64,000 nt of DNA from an uncultured Paracoccaceae bacterium (GTDB lineage Bacteria > Pseudomonadota > Alphaproteobacteria > Rhodobacterales > Rhodobacteraceae): positions 186,001 through 250,000 of the forward strand of contig CANKZJ010000003.1 of assembly GCA_947488605.1 (NCBI GenBank). The letters are read 5' to 3'. Position 1 is the stretch's first letter. Each line of letters starts with the position of its first letter. The notes under the pieces are model-generated. The model made no database searches and was not told the DNA's origin. It saw only the letters and a list, made by a program, of their open reading frames with translations. Both the position numbers and the translations under genes were made by a program. Positions 18,399 to 27,731 of this stretch are shown here, one piece after another.

Positions 18399-18542
18399 TC
18401 GGCAGCATTCGTGTAGGGAGCCTAGAAGGCTGCCTTGCGGACGAATCCGCCGTCCAAGGACGGTTTGCGAATGACCGCAATGAGAGTTTGACCATTTTGC
18501 TCTCAAGGCCTTAGCTTGCTGTAGCGCAACTGAAGGAATGCG

Positions 18543-19175
18543 ATGATGGCGATGGAAACGTATTTGATCTATCTGGCGGCGGTTGCGGTTTTCTTTGCGA
18601 CACCACCAGACACCAGTCAGCTTCTCATCATTTCGAACAGCGTCAGACATGGGCTGAAGCGGAGCGCCTACACGATTGTCGGAGACCTGACTGCCAACAG
18701 CTTGCAAATGACCGGTGCAGCTTTCGGTCTTGCCGCGATCATCGCGACGTCAGCAAGCGCGTTCATTTGGATCAAATGGCTCGGGGTAGCCTATTTGGTG
18801 TGGATTGGCGTTCAACTTATTCTGTCAAAAGATCAAACAGATGACGTCGCCGCCGCTGAATCCGGCCAATCGTTACGGTTGTTTCGTCAGGGCTTTGTGA
18901 CGTCGATGGCAAACCCTTTTGCTGTCGTTTTTTTCGGAGCGCTCTTTCCCCAGTTCATCGACCCGACATTGCCTGTGCTGCCCCAGCTTCTGATCTTAGG
19001 TGTCACTTACCTGATCGTAGACGGAGCAATTTTGCTGCTCTGGGGATGGCTTGGAGTCCGCGCGGCAACGGCACTAAGACGTTTTTCCTTTGGCTTGGTA
19101 AACAAGATCTGCGGCACACTTATGATCGGCGCAGCGGCGTTGCTAGCAAGCAAAGACTTTCAGCCTCAGCGTTAG
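18543..19175 (+). CDS. LysE/RhtB family amino-acid exporter
   Basis: A 210-residue six-helix membrane protein of the LysE/RhtB family, which exports amino acids or related small molecules. Helices fall near 5-25, 40-65, 70-88, 115-140, 147-175 and 185-203. 'WIKWLGVAYLVWIGVQLI' and 'GFVTSMANPFAVVFFGALFPQF' are strong family stretches. The conserved N-terminal TPGPD motif reads 'TPPDTS' here, one glycine short. A GAAGGA site lies 5 bases before the first of three clustered ATGs. The substrate cannot be told from sequence. Confidence 0.88.
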   Translation: MMAMETYLIYLAAVAVFFATPPDTSQLLIISNSVRHGLKRSAYTIVGDLTANSLQMTGAAFGLAAIIATSASAFIWIKWLGVAYLVWIGVQLILSKDQTDDVAAAESGQSLRLFRQGFVTSMANPFAVVFFGALFPQFIDPTLPVLPQLLILGVTYLIVDGAILLLWGWLGVRAATALRRFSFGLVNKICGTLMIGAAALLASKDFQPQR

Positions 19176-19277
19176 CAACTGGGTCGCATTGCTGACATTC
19201 GTGCGTCGTGCAGCATCCGGCAAAATGGGCTCAGACCAGCGATTCGCTGTCACCGCAAATGTGGTCCATGCGAGGCC

Positions 19278-20726
19278 TTACTTGACCTCTTCACCCTCAA
19301 CCACTTCGGCATCCACGACCACCTCTGTTGATGGTAATTGTGCTTCGGCTTTCTGACCAACAATCAATGGTAGCATTTCAGTCCCGACAGGCATGGCCAC
19401 ATCGCTCGCGGGGGGTGTTTTCCATGCCATTGTATCGAATGACCCGCAGTTATCGCAGGTGGCACCCCACGACGCATGAATGTGCTGACAGTTGTTGCAA
19501 ATCCATTGCGGTCCGCGCGGCGCTGTCAAAGCCTTGGTCAACCAGCCACGCACCACGGAATCGTCTGCACCGGCACCACGTTCAATCGCCGCCATCAAGG
19601 TCAGGCTACGGGCAGATGGATTCGTTTCGACCAAATCGCCCAGCGCGCGCCTGGCTGATGGAAAATCTTCGGCTGCAATATGCAATTCCGCCATCAGCAT
19701 CTTGGTCTCTGGATGATCAATCGTTGTGCGCGTGAATGTCTTAAAGCGCTTCAATCGCGCCTCGGTCGTCTCGTCCGGGGCAACTTCTGCAAAGGCCGCT
19801 GCAATGTCGGGATGCGGCTGCGCGTTCCACGCTTTCGTCAAAACACGGGTCGCATAGCGGGCGTTGCCTTCGCCGATATAGCCACGTGCCGCCATAATAG
19901 CCGCAGGGATCAGGTCGGGGGACAGGCGGTTCGCCTCAATCGCCGCTTCGCGCGCTTCGATTGTTTTACCGTCGCCCAAGATGTCGCGTGCTTCGGACAA
20001 AGCCAAAACCGCATCACGCCGTTTGTGGACATCACGTGGCAAGCTGCCGGACTTTAACTTTGCGCCAAGCGTCTTGCGTGCCCCAGCCCAATCGGATTTT
20101 TCGGCCTGCAACCGCAGCAAGACATCCTGCGTTTCTTCGTGCTTTGGTTTCAGGGCAAATGCCTTTTGCGCCAAGGCAAGTGCCGTATCCGTGTCACCGT
20201 CCGCAAGCTTTTGCTTCATGATGCCGCGCACACCAACAAAGCGCGTTTTGTTGTCGACCAGAAGTTTCTTGTAGGTCTCTTCAGCTGTCTTGCGGTCACC
20301 TGTCATCTCGGCGGCTTGCGCTGTCAAAAGGTTGGTCAGTTGTGGTTGTTGCAGATATTTATCCGCGCGCGCCGCTTTGGTCATCGCCAAATGCCCCTCG
20401 CCAGAGGCAAGCGCCATCATACCTTCGCTGAGTGCCTCATAGCCTTTACGTTCGCGGTTGCGATCAAAGTAGCGCGAAATAGCCGTTTCATCGCCGTTGA
20501 GGAATTTGAAGGTCGCGACGCAAAGCGCCAAAAGCTTCAGCCCCAGCCAAACCGCCACAATCACTGCAACAAAGGCAAAGACCATTTCCAGCGGGCTAAG
20601 CGTGAATTCCTGACCGGCGACATCGACTGTCGCACCGCCATCCACTTCCATCAGCTGCGTGCCGCCGTAGGTCAAGGCAGTCACAGCAATGACAAACGCC
20701 AGAATTTTAATGAGGGACCAAAGCAT
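19278..20726 (-). CDS. hemY: HemY-type TPR membrane protein with C-terminal zinc ribbon
   Basis: A 482-residue protein with two N-terminal transmembrane helices (about 5-24 and 45-72), the arrangement of proteobacterial HemY, followed by tetratricopeptide-like helices from about 90 to 400. HemY is tied to late haem synthesis and is usually encoded with hemD. Near 425-455 comes a Cys-x2-Cys ... Cys-x2-Cys ribbon, 'CNNCQHIHASWGATCDNC', like that of LapB/YciM rubredoxin-type domains. It is the third gene of hemD-mic60-hemY and starts 12 bases after mic60. Confidence 0.88.
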   Translation of the reverse strand: MLWSLIKILAFVIAVTALTYGGTQLMEVDGGATVDVAGQEFTLSPLEMVFAFVAVIVAVWLGLKLLALCVATFKFLNGDETAISRYFDRNRERKGYEALSEGMMALASGEGHLAMTKAARADKYLQQPQLTNLLTAQAAEMTGDRKTAEETYKKLLVDNKTRFVGVRGIMKQKLADGDTDTALALAQKAFALKPKHEETQDVLLRLQAEKSDWAGARKTLGAKLKSGSLPRDVHKRRDAVLALSEARDILGDGKTIEAREAAIEANRLSPDLIPAAIMAARGYIGEGNARYATRVLTKAWNAQPHPDIAAAFAEVAPDETTEARLKRFKTFTRTTIDHPETKMLMAELHIAAEDFPSARRALGDLVETNPSARSLTLMAAIERGAGADDSVVRGWLTKALTAPRGPQWICNNCQHIHASWGATCDNCGSFDTMAWKTPPASDVAMPVGTEMLPLIVGQKAEAQLPSTEVVVDAEVVEGEEVK

Positions 20727-20737
20727 AAGGTTCGCCT

Positions 20738-21925
20738 TTAGTTATCTGAAAGGGATGTTGAAAGAATATCGACAGCAGCCATCGCATCAGCACGTGCTTC
20801 GGCCTGACCAAGCCAATCTGACATCTCGGCGCGCACTACTTCTGGTAGCGCGCTAATCTCGGCAAGTGCATCGGACAAACGGCCAGTACGCACGGCAGCT
20901 TCAGTTCGGGACAAGATTGCATCGGCGCTGTCACCTTCCTGCGGCGAGGTTGAGCGCACATCAAATTGGTTACGTATGAAAGCACCAAATCCGGTGGTTT
21001 CTTCGCCAGAGACACCTTCGCTTCGGGCAGTCGCAAGGGCCGCGCGAGCAATGTCAGGGAACTGCTCCTGCAGGGCTGCCAAAGTCGGCACACCATCTTG
21101 AACGGCGATCAACGCTTCTGGTGCACTTGCACCAATCGCGTCTTCAAGATCACCCAACGGGGCACCAATCGGCGCACCGCTTTCCAGTGCCGTCTGAACC
21201 CGGGCCAAGGCAGCGCGGGCTGCGGCATTACGTGCGGCAGCAGCGGCGTTTTCTTCGATGGACGCGGCTTGCGCGCGCGCCTCGGCAAGTTCGGTTTGCG
21301 CCGCACCAGTCATTTCGGCGATCTGCGCGCGCAATGTATCCATTTCTGCCTCAACGCCTGCGCTCGTGTCACTTGGCACACCGCCGCCTGCGGGGCGTTC
21401 TTCAAGTGTCGTAACCCGAGACGCGAGATCAGCCAGTACAGCGTCAAGATCACTGATCTGTGCCGCAAGATCGGCCTGCCCTGCCTCTATACTTGTCAAA
21501 TCAACGCTCGGTGCTGACGCAAGTTGGTCCTCCAAGGCAGCAATAGCCGAGGATTGCATCGCGACTTGATCGGATAGCAAGGTGTCGGGCGCGGGAGCCG
21601 TAAAGGTAGCGATCGCAAATCCAATAACACCCGCAAGCAAACCGCCCAGAGCCAACGGGAAAAACCCGGCATTTTGGGCAGGTGGCGGTGATTGTTTGGG
21701 CGCAGATGACGCGACTGGGGCAGTTTCCGTCTTTTCAACAGATGGGACTGACGTCGGTTTTTCTGATTTTAGGTCGTCTGGAACAGCTTTTGCATGAACC
21801 TCGGGCGGGATTACGTCAATCGCTGGCTCAACGGGGTTGGCCGATTCGCTGACTGATGCCGCGCTTTGCGGTGCATTTTTCGGTTTAGAAGGTGTCTTGC
21901 GACCCTTGGCTGGCTGTTTTGCCAC
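20738..21925 (-). CDS. mic60: Alphaproteobacterial Mic60/mitofilin homologue (COG4223)
   Basis: A 395-residue protein: a proline-, serine- and lysine-rich cytosolic N-terminus (1-86), one transmembrane helix near 88-108 ('FFPLALGGLLAGVIGFAIAT'), a long alanine- and glutamate-rich coiled coil (about 120-245), and a compact helical C-terminal mitofilin-like domain (about 270-395). Alphaproteobacterial Mic60 shapes inner-membrane invaginations and is the ancestor of the mitochondrial crista-junction protein; its gene typically lies between hemD and hemY, as here. The start is a GTG with AAGGGTG upstream. Confidence 0.87.
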   Translation of the reverse strand: MAKQPAKGRKTPSKPKNAPQSAASVSESANPVEPAIDVIPPEVHAKAVPDDLKSEKPTSVPSVEKTETAPVASSAPKQSPPPAQNAGFFPLALGGLLAGVIGFAIATFTAPAPDTLLSDQVAMQSSAIAALEDQLASAPSVDLTSIEAGQADLAAQISDLDAVLADLASRVTTLEERPAGGGVPSDTSAGVEAEMDTLRAQIAEMTGAAQTELAEARAQAASIEENAAAAARNAAARAALARVQTALESGAPIGAPLGDLEDAIGASAPEALIAVQDGVPTLAALQEQFPDIARAALATARSEGVSGEETTGFGAFIRNQFDVRSTSPQEGDSADAILSRTEAAVRTGRLSDALAEISALPEVVRAEMSDWLGQAEARADAMAAVDILSTSLSDN

Positions 21926-22019
21926 GTTTTCACCCTTTCAGCGCCCCACCACCCGTGACGGGTGCGTGATGACATAGACTATCGTGCATCCGCGCGACCC
22001 TCAAGCAACGCGCCATGAC

Positions 22020-22727
22020 CTAACGGCGTTCACTGACGCGCTTTATTGCCGCAAGAACCGCGCGCAGCATCGCCTTTGCTGTCGGTTCAATGGCGACTGT
22101 CATGCCAATGGCGCTCTTTAGAACAACCGCCTTTTTCACAGCATCACTTAAGGCGACGACCTCAACTGGACAGGTAAAAGGCCCGTACTGGTTCAATATG
22201 GTGGCAGTGCGCGGAGAAAACAGGGGGAAAATAACTGGATCATCTGCATGCAGCGTTGTTTTCGCTTCTTGCGAGAGGTCAACTTCACATTGGTCGTACG
22301 CTACGATGTCGCGGCAATGCAGACCCGCTGCATTCAGCCGCTGTGCAATATTCCCACGCGCATGTTTGCCACGAATATGGGCAAGCGTGCCTGAAGGTTT
22401 GGCAGCAATGATATCCGTAACAAGCCGATCTGCATCTCCCGGCCCCGCGATTGCATCAAATCCGGCGTCCTGCGCAGTGTCGGCTGTCTTGGACCCGACG
22501 CACCAAGCGGGTAATCCAGAAGGTAGCCCTGCTGACTGCGCCGCGAGCACTCCATTGGTCGAGCTAAAGATGACAGCGTCCGGGTACCCGGCATCGAAAG
22601 GTAGATGCGTAATCTCGATGAGCGGGGACTGAATGATCCTCAATTCACCCGCCCAAGACGCCGCAATATCAGCTGCAAAGCTTTCGCTTTGTGCTTGGGG
22701 GCGGGTCAGGATCACGGTGGGCAGCAT
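22020..22727 (-). CDS. hemD: Uroporphyrinogen-III synthase
   Basis: A 235-residue HemD, which closes and inverts ring D of hydroxymethylbilane to give uroporphyrinogen III. The N-terminal '[15 protein letters not shown]', '[11 protein letters not shown]' near 60, '[15 protein letters not shown]' near 120 and '[12 protein letters not shown]' near 170 follow the two-domain HemD layout. The family is poorly conserved but the position upstream of mic60-hemY is diagnostic. I chose the ATG at 22727; longer readings run into the divergent tsaD promoter. hemC is not beside it in this window. Confidence 0.88.
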   Translation of the reverse strand: MLPTVILTRPQAQSESFAADIAASWAGELRIIQSPLIEITHLPFDAGYPDAVIFSSTNGVLAAQSAGLPSGLPAWCVGSKTADTAQDAGFDAIAGPGDADRLVTDIIAAKPSGTLAHIRGKHARGNIAQRLNAAGLHCRDIVAYDQCEVDLSQEAKTTLHADDPVIFPLFSPRTATILNQYGPFTCPVEVVALSDAVKKAVVLKSAIGMTVAIEPTAKAMLRAVLAAIKRVSERR

Positions 22728-22795
22728 TGGGGCACCATTGTTTGCGAGCATTTGCAATGTTACCTGCGACAGACAAACACGCAACCGGAAGCACC

Positions 22796-23878
22796 ATGAC
22801 CCACCCGTTAACCATTCTAGGCATTGAAAGCAGCTGTGACGACACAGCCGCCGCCGTTGTGCGCGGAAATGATGTTGTTGCCTCGGTGGTATATGGGCAA
22901 ACATCTTTGCATGCTAATTTCGGCGGCGTTGTTCCCGAAATCGCAGCACGCGCGCATGCCGAAAAGCTGGATCACTGCATCGAAGAGGCTTTGTCAAAGG
23001 CAGAAGTGACGCTCGCCGATCTGGACGGCATCGCCGTCACAGCGGGCCCGGGGCTGATTGGCGGCGTTTTGTCGGGCGTCATGTGCGCAAAAGGTCTCTC
23101 TGCCGCTACCGGTTTGCCACTGATTGGGGTGAACCACCTCGCAGGCCATGCATTAACGCCGCGCCTGACAGATCAAGTGTCTTACCCCTATCTGATGTTG
23201 CTGGTCTCTGGCGGGCACTGCCAGTTTTTGATCGCCAAGAGCCATGATCAGTTTCGGCGCATTGGCGGGACAATTGACGATGCCCCCGGCGAAGCATTTG
23301 ACAAAACGGCGCGCCTTTTAGGCTTACCTCAACCGGGTGGGCCATCGGTTGAGAAGGCTGCCCAGACGGGTGATCCAAAACGCTTTGCGCTACCCCGCCC
23401 GCTTTTGAACCAGCCGGGGTGCGATATGTCATTCTCGGGGCTAAAAACAGCGATCCTGCGTGCGCGGGATAGCGTTGTCGCCGAAAAGGGTGGGCTGACC
23501 CAACAAGACCAAGCCGACTTGAGTGCCAGTTTCCAAGCAGCTGTAACAGATGTCTTGGTCGAAAAAACGCGGCGTGCGCTTGATATTTATTTGCAAAGCA
23601 GCCCGACAAGACCCGTCTTCGCAATTGCTGGCGGTGTTGCAGCGAATGGTCAGATTCGAACGGCATTGATGGCGCTTTGCGCAGCATTAGACACTGATTT
23701 TGTCGCACCGCCCTTGCACCTTTGCACCGACAACGCCGCGATGATTGCCTATGCTGGACTTGAGCAGATGCAGGCGGGTCACTGCGATGATCTGACACTT
23801 TCTGCACGCCCGCGTTGGCCATTGGACCAAAGTGCAGCACCAATGCTAGGCTCTGGCAAGAAAGGGGCGAAAGCATGA
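22796..23878 (+). CDS. tsaD: tRNA N6-adenosine threonylcarbamoyltransferase
   Basis: A 360-residue TsaD (Kae1/Gcp family), which transfers the threonylcarbamoyl group to A37 of ANN-decoding tRNAs with TsaB and TsaE. Motifs: '[16 protein letters not shown]' at the N-terminus, the metal-binding '[12 protein letters not shown]' near 112, '[10 protein letters not shown]' near 136, '[20 protein letters not shown]' near 156 and '[16 protein letters not shown]' near 277. The ATG at 22796 is the family start; the open frame continues upstream but overlaps hemD. Its TGA overlaps the gpsA ATG (ATGA). Confidence 0.97.
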   Translation: MTHPLTILGIESSCDDTAAAVVRGNDVVASVVYGQTSLHANFGGVVPEIAARAHAEKLDHCIEEALSKAEVTLADLDGIAVTAGPGLIGGVLSGVMCAKGLSAATGLPLIGVNHLAGHALTPRLTDQVSYPYLMLLVSGGHCQFLIAKSHDQFRRIGGTIDDAPGEAFDKTARLLGLPQPGGPSVEKAAQTGDPKRFALPRPLLNQPGCDMSFSGLKTAILRARDSVVAEKGGLTQQDQADLSASFQAAVTDVLVEKTRRALDIYLQSSPTRPVFAIAGGVAANGQIRTALMALCAALDTDFVAPPLHLCTDNAAMIAYAGLEQMQAGHCDDLTLSARPRWPLDQSAAPMLGSGKKGAKA

Positions 23879-24837
23879 AGATCGGGGTTATCGGCGGTGG
23901 CGCATTTGGCACCGCTCTTGGCGTTGCGCTGGCCTTGGACGGCCATGATATTTGGCTGTGGGCACGCAATGCAGACGCCGCCCAGAGAATGGAAAGTGAG
24001 CGTGTAAATCCAAAGCTTCCGGGTGTTACGCTCCCTAAGAATATGTCGATTTATGGTGTGTTAGAGCCACTTTTTGCCTGCGATACACTTCTGCTTGCCA
24101 TCCCCGCGCAAACATTGCCTGCATTCCTGCAAACACACGCGGCCCAATTGGGCGGTAAGTATCTGGTTGCGTGTTGCAAAGGCATCGACCTCACCCGCAT
24201 GACCGGGCCTGCAAGCACCATTCGCGATCTTGTGCCCGATGCGGTTCCCGCCATGCTGACGGGTCCAAGTTTTGCGGCCGATATCGCACGTGGCCTTCCC
24301 ACCGCGTTGACACTTGCATGCGCTGACGACGCACATGGAGAGATCTTGCAAACCGCACTTTCGACGACAAGCATCCGCCTTTACCGAACCAACGATACGG
24401 TCGGGGCTGAACTTGGTGGTGCGCTGAAAAATGTGATGGCGATTGCATCAGGCATAGCTATTGGTGCGAACTACGGCGAAAGCGCACGCGCGGCATTGAT
24501 CACGCGCGGCTACCCCGAAATGCAGCGGCTGGCGCATGTCTTGGGCGCGCAACCTGACACTCTTGCGGGGCTTTGCGGGTTTGGTGACTTGGTGCTGACA
24601 TGTACCTCGGACCAATCACGCAACTACCGCTACGGGTTGGCTTTGGGCCGCGGCGAAGCTTTCGATCCAACAACAACCGTCGAAGGCGTTGCGACCGCAC
24701 GCGCTGTCAGGCAGTTGGCGAAAGATCGCGGAATTGATATGCCAATTTGCAACGTTGTCGCCGACCTGACTGACGGCAAAACCGATGTCCCTGCAGCGTT
24801 GAACGCGCTGCTTTCACGCCCACTAAAGGAAGAATAA
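23875..24837 (+). CDS. gpsA: Glycerol-3-phosphate dehydrogenase [NAD(P)+]
   Basis: A 320-residue GpsA, which reduces dihydroxyacetone phosphate to sn-glycerol-3-phosphate for phospholipid synthesis. The Rossmann '[18 protein letters not shown]' opens the protein; the catalytic lysine region '[15 protein letters not shown]' lies near 180-195 and '[16 protein letters not shown]' near 240. The ATG lies within the tsaD stop (ATGA), so translation is coupled. The stop is immediately followed by the YciI gene. Confidence 0.97.
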   Translation: MKIGVIGGGAFGTALGVALALDGHDIWLWARNADAAQRMESERVNPKLPGVTLPKNMSIYGVLEPLFACDTLLLAIPAQTLPAFLQTHAAQLGGKYLVACCKGIDLTRMTGPASTIRDLVPDAVPAMLTGPSFAADIARGLPTALTLACADDAHGEILQTALSTTSIRLYRTNDTVGAELGGALKNVMAIASGIAIGANYGESARAALITRGYPEMQRLAHVLGAQPDTLAGLCGFGDLVLTCTSDQSRNYRYGLALGRGEAFDPTTTVEGVATARAVRQLAKDRGIDMPICNVVADLTDGKTDVPAALNALLSRPLKEE

Positions 24838-25110
24838 ATGCGCTTTGCCCTGATGACGAAAGATAAACCCGGTGCCCTGCAAACACGTATGGACACCCGT
24901 GAGGCGCATTTGGCATATGTCGCCGACACTGGCGTTGTCGAAATGGCCGGACCGGTTCTGGATGGTGAAGGCCAGATGTGTGGATCGCTCATCATACTCG
25001 AAGTCGCTGATCTTGGCGCGGCGCAGACTTGGGCTGACAATGATCCCTATGCCAAAGCGGGCCTGTTTAGCGATGTCACACTGCGTGCTTGGAAGAAGGT
25101 TATCGGTTAA
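24838..25110 (+). CDS. YciI-like protein
   Basis: A 90-residue YciI-family protein (ferredoxin-like fold). It has the family aspartate/histidine pair in 'MDTREAHLAYV' (18-28) and 'AGPVLDGEGQMCGSL' (38-52), with 'DNDPYAKAGLF' near 68. The role is unknown; some relatives bind or process small aromatic substrates. The ATG directly abuts the gpsA stop, and the stop overlaps the next start (TAATG), so it is within a four-gene operon. Confidence 0.9.
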   Translation: MRFALMTKDKPGALQTRMDTREAHLAYVADTGVVEMAGPVLDGEGQMCGSLIILEVADLGAAQTWADNDPYAKAGLFSDVTLRAWKKVIG

Positions 25111-25529
25111 TGGCACATTGGCTTTTCAAGTCAGAACCTGATGTTTGGGGCTGGGATGCGCAGGTGGCCAAGGGTGCGGTCGGCGAGCAATGGGACGGGG
25201 TCCGCAACTATCAGGCACGCAACAACATGCGCGCCATGAAACTAGGTGAGACTGCGTTCTTTTACCATTCACGAACCGGCCTTGAGATTGTTGGCATCGT
25301 CGAGGTTTGTGCCGAAGCACATCAAGACACGACAACGGATGATACCCGCTGGGACTGTGTCGATGTGCGTGCCGTCAGACCATTTCAAAAACCAGTTACG
25401 TTGCAACAGATCAAGGCGGAGCCCAAGCTGGCAAAGATGATCTTAGTCAATAATTCGCGACTTTCGGTCCAACCTGTGACTGACGAAGAATGGGCGATCA
25501 TTTGTGAGATGGGCGGAACGCAGCCCTAG
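25110..25529 (+). CDS. EVE domain protein
   Basis: A 139-residue EVE-domain protein of the PUA-like superfamily. It opens with 'HWLFKSEPDVWGWDAQ', the typical EVE start, and continues with 'WDGVRNYQARNNMRAM' near 31-46, 'AFFYHSRTGLEIVGIVEV' and 'LVNNSRLSVQPVTDEEW' near the end. The EVE fold reads modified bases in nucleic acids in several systems; thymocyte nuclear protein 1 is the eukaryotic relative. The start overlaps the YciI stop. A hairpin follows at 25545. Confidence 0.92.
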   Translation: MAHWLFKSEPDVWGWDAQVAKGAVGEQWDGVRNYQARNNMRAMKLGETAFFYHSRTGLEIVGIVEVCAEAHQDTTTDDTRWDCVDVRAVRPFQKPVTLQQIKAEPKLAKMILVNNSRLSVQPVTDEEWAIICEMGGTQP

Positions 25530-25544
25530 GGGGTCAAACGAAAT

Positions 25545-25573
25545 AGAGGGCTCGGACTACGCCCGAACCCTCT
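25545..25573 (+). terminator. Hairpin after the tsaD-gpsA operon
   Basis: AGAGGGCTCGG pairs with CCGAACCCTCT at 10 of 11 positions around a 7-base loop, 16 bases after the EVE stop. Only CTCACC follows, with no T-run, so termination may need Rho. Confidence 0.55.
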
Positions 25574-25721
25574 CTCACCCAGCGTGCTCCAAGACCACCA
25601 CACGCAACTGAATTTCTGGTTCGGACCATCCTAGTCCACAGGTCCTTGATATCCGCAGGTTTGGCTTTGAGCAAACACCAAGCGTTTAGAATGAAATTCA
25701 AATTAACCTAGACTCTGACTC

Positions 25722-25755
25722 CAAAACGCAAAACGCCCGCCAGATGGGCGGGCGT
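25722..25755 (-). terminator. Terminator of the DUF2853 gene
   Basis: ACGCCCGCC and GGCGGGCGT form a perfect 9-pair stem with a 5-base loop. On the minus strand it is followed by TTTTGCGTTTT, and it lies 23 bases past the stop codon. Confidence 0.85.
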
Positions 25756-25777
25756 TCTATCCGGTTATAGGGACGCG

Positions 25778-26119
25778 TTAGCCGTAGACGGCTTCTTTGC
25801 CGAAATGCTTCGTCAGCATGTAATAAACAACTGCGCGATACTTGTTGCGCTCGGACTGGCCGTATGTGTCAAGGACCGAAGCAATCGCTGCATCGAGGTC
25901 TGGGCTGTCTTTCAGGCCCAACTTTTTCATGAGGAAATTGTTCTTCACCGTCTCAAGCTCGGCTGGTTGGCTAGCCGCCACAGTTGACGCATCGGCGTTG
26001 TAGATTGCTGGACCGCAACCAATTGTCACCTTCGTCAGAAGGTCCATGTCGGGAGTCATCCCGCATTTATTTTTCAGGTCGTCCGCGTACTTAGCAATCA
26101 AATCGTCTCTTTTACCCAT
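25778..26119 (-). CDS. DUF2853 family protein
   Basis: A 113-residue cytosolic protein of the DUF2853 family, an all-helical fold of unknown function. It reads 'MGKRDDLIAKYADDL' at the N-terminus, 'NNFLMKKLGLKDSPDLDAA' in the centre and 'RNKYRAVVYYMLTKHFGKE' at the end. The ATG at 26119 has GGGGA upstream; a longer reading to 26362 would cover a non-coding promoter region. A strong own terminator indicates a single-gene unit. Confidence 0.85.
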   Translation of the reverse strand: MGKRDDLIAKYADDLKNKCGMTPDMDLLTKVTIGCGPAIYNADASTVAASQPAELETVKNNFLMKKLGLKDSPDLDAAIASVLDTYGQSERNKYRAVVYYMLTKHFGKEAVYG

Positions 26120-26293
26120 GAGAATTTCCCCGATGTTTTCATTTTTGTCAGCGCGAGGCCCATGCCATCGCAATAGACGCACGTTAATGTGACTGCCTAC
26201 GATACGTAAAGAAAAAAGCCCATTGGGCGGCGATCTTTCGCTTTTTCTTTGCTGAAACTGCGCCAATAGGACGAAATCCGGTAACGCAAAGCT

Positions 26294-26305
26294 CACAATA
26301 TTGTG
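26294..26305. promoter_or_regulatory. 12-base palindrome upstream of the outer membrane protein gene
   Basis: CACAATATTGTG is a perfect palindrome. It is 72 bases before the rightward outer membrane protein start and 174 bases from the leftward DUF2853 start. It could be an operator for either gene, but may be chance in AT-rich DNA. Confidence 0.25.
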
Positions 26306-26377
26306 GCGAGTGCTGCCTGATCTATTCACCAAACCGCGCCGTAGATTTATGTATTCACACAATAAAGGACAACGGGA

Positions 26378-26905
26378 ATGAAACTGAATTCAATGATCCT
26401 CGCTTCGGTATTGGCCGCAGCACCTGCAATGACTTTCGCGCAAGACTGGACCGGCCCATATGCTGGTTTTCAAATCGGTGGCTCCGATATTGACGTTGAT
26501 GATGGCCTTGAAGTGGATGGCGACGGTCCATCCTATGGCATCTTTGCAGGTTACAATGTCCAAGCCGGGACGCTCGTTTATGGTGGCGAGTTGGACTATG
26601 ACGTCACAGAATATGACATCGCCAATGGCACCGCAGAGGTCGATTCAACGACACGTCTGAAAGGTCGGGTAGGGACCGAACTTGGTGGTGGTTTGGCTTA
26701 TGGAACCGCCGGTATTGTTTGGGCAACATCGCCGGAGCTTGGCGATGACAATGGCTACCTCTTTGGGGTCGGTTATGACCTACCTGTTACGCCGAACATG
26801 ACCTTTGGCGCAGAAGTGCTGCAGCACCAGTTCGAAGACTACAATGACCTCGGGCTTGATGTAGGTGTCACGACCGTAAAGGCGCGCGTCTCCTTCAGCT
26901 TCTAA
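26378..26905 (+). CDS. Outer membrane beta-barrel protein
   Basis: A 175-residue protein with a clear signal peptide (1-21, cut after 'PAMTFA') followed by alternating strands, 'WTGPYAGFQIGGSDIDV', 'PSYGIFAGYNVQAG', 'LKGRVGTELGGGLAYGT', and a C-terminal 'VKARVSFSF' ending in phenylalanine, the BAM recognition pattern. It matches the Omp25/opacity-type eight-stranded barrel family common in alphaproteobacteria. Acidic loops may bind cations. An AAGGA site precedes the ATG. It is a single-gene unit convergent with the extensin-like gene. Confidence 0.88.
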   Translation: MKLNSMILASVLAAAPAMTFAQDWTGPYAGFQIGGSDIDVDDGLEVDGDGPSYGIFAGYNVQAGTLVYGGELDYDVTEYDIANGTAEVDSTTRLKGRVGTELGGGLAYGTAGIVWATSPELGDDNGYLFGVGYDLPVTPNMTFGAEVLQHQFEDYNDLGLDVGVTTVKARVSFSF

Positions 26906-26913
26906 CGAATGGT

Positions 26914-26941
26914 TTGGCGCGTACCCTTGGGTGCGCGCCAA
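26914..26941. terminator. Hairpin between convergent outer membrane and extensin-like genes
   Basis: TTGGCGCG pairs with CGCGCCAA and the inner ACC/GGT extends the stem around a short CTTG-type loop. No T-run is present on either side. It lies 8 bases after the barrel-protein stop and next to the stop of the convergent gene. Confidence 0.55.
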
Positions 26942-26942
26942 C

Positions 26943-27725
26943 CTAACGGCATCCCCCCCAACCACGAGATTGCAGATGGAAGTGATCTGCGTGCAAGCGA
27001 TTGTAGTCAGGCGAAAGCGTAAGCCCAAACCATTCGCATGCGCCATCACGTGCCGCGCGCAAGAACGATGCTTTTGGCCCCACGGGATCCCAATCGGCGA
27101 GCAGTTTGATCTGTGTTCCGTCGGCTAACCCAAAACCAGTAATATCAATGGCATCCGCCGTCGCGTGCGTGCTCATCCGGGTGGATGGACCGGAACTGGT
27201 GCGCATTGCACGGCAATTATAGCTGCCAATGTGATCGATGCGGCTGACAGACGCGCCGAGGAATTCAGCCGCTGCCGGTTGCAAACTATGCTGTTCCCAC
27301 ATAGCCGTGCGAAGCGCGACCCCACAACGCGTTTCGATGGACGACAGCGCAGCGCTGCCAACGCCCCGCAGATTGACGCGATCGCGAATGTAGCATTGCG
27401 CGGATTCTTCGAGCGGTTCACGCCCGCGAATGGATGCATTGCCTTGCAAGGTGGCTACGCATTGGTCGAACGACGCGGCCGCGCGATTTAGCTTCCAGCT
27501 TGTCAAAGGCGTGACCGGGTCACTGATCACCAAAGGCTGCATCGGGTTCCATTCACGCGGTACCGGCGTGTCAGGATGCACCAATGCCTGATAAACAGCG
27601 AAAGCCAGCACGCCCGCAAAGAAAAACGCAGCGACGCCGTTGGTGACAGCATCCCCGCGTTCATTTTTTTGGCGCTGGCTATTTGCGGCCTGCTGCGCCA
27701 TCTGCTGACGTTTGCCGTGCCGCAT
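26943..27725 (-). CDS. Extensin-like family protein, probable peptidoglycan-acting metallo-protein
   Basis: A 260-residue protein with a basic cytosolic N-terminus, one transmembrane helix near 27-46 and a periplasmic extensin-like C-terminal domain (PF06904 type). The domain has 'STHATADAIDITGFGLADG' (near 184-202) and 'NRLHADHFHLQSRG' near the end, giving the His-x-x-x-Asp and His-x-His pattern of zinc D,D-carboxypeptidase-like folds. Five cysteines in the domain could form disulfides. It starts 7 bases before the ahcY stop, directly downstream of ahcY. Confidence 0.85.
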   Translation of the reverse strand: MRHGKRQQMAQQAANSQRQKNERGDAVTNGVAAFFFAGVLAFAVYQALVHPDTPVPREWNPMQPLVISDPVTPLTSWKLNRAAASFDQCVATLQGNASIRGREPLEESAQCYIRDRVNLRGVGSAALSSIETRCGVALRTAMWEQHSLQPAAAEFLGASVSRIDHIGSYNCRAMRTSSGPSTRMSTHATADAIDITGFGLADGTQIKLLADWDPVGPKASFLRAARDGACEWFGLTLSPDYNRLHADHFHLQSRGWGGCR

Positions 27726-27731
27726 GCGCGC

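Noticed and set aside
18425-18475. Small GC-rich inverted repeats before the LysE gene
   Set aside because: The arms are short, the loop would be only two bases in the best case, and there is no T-run.
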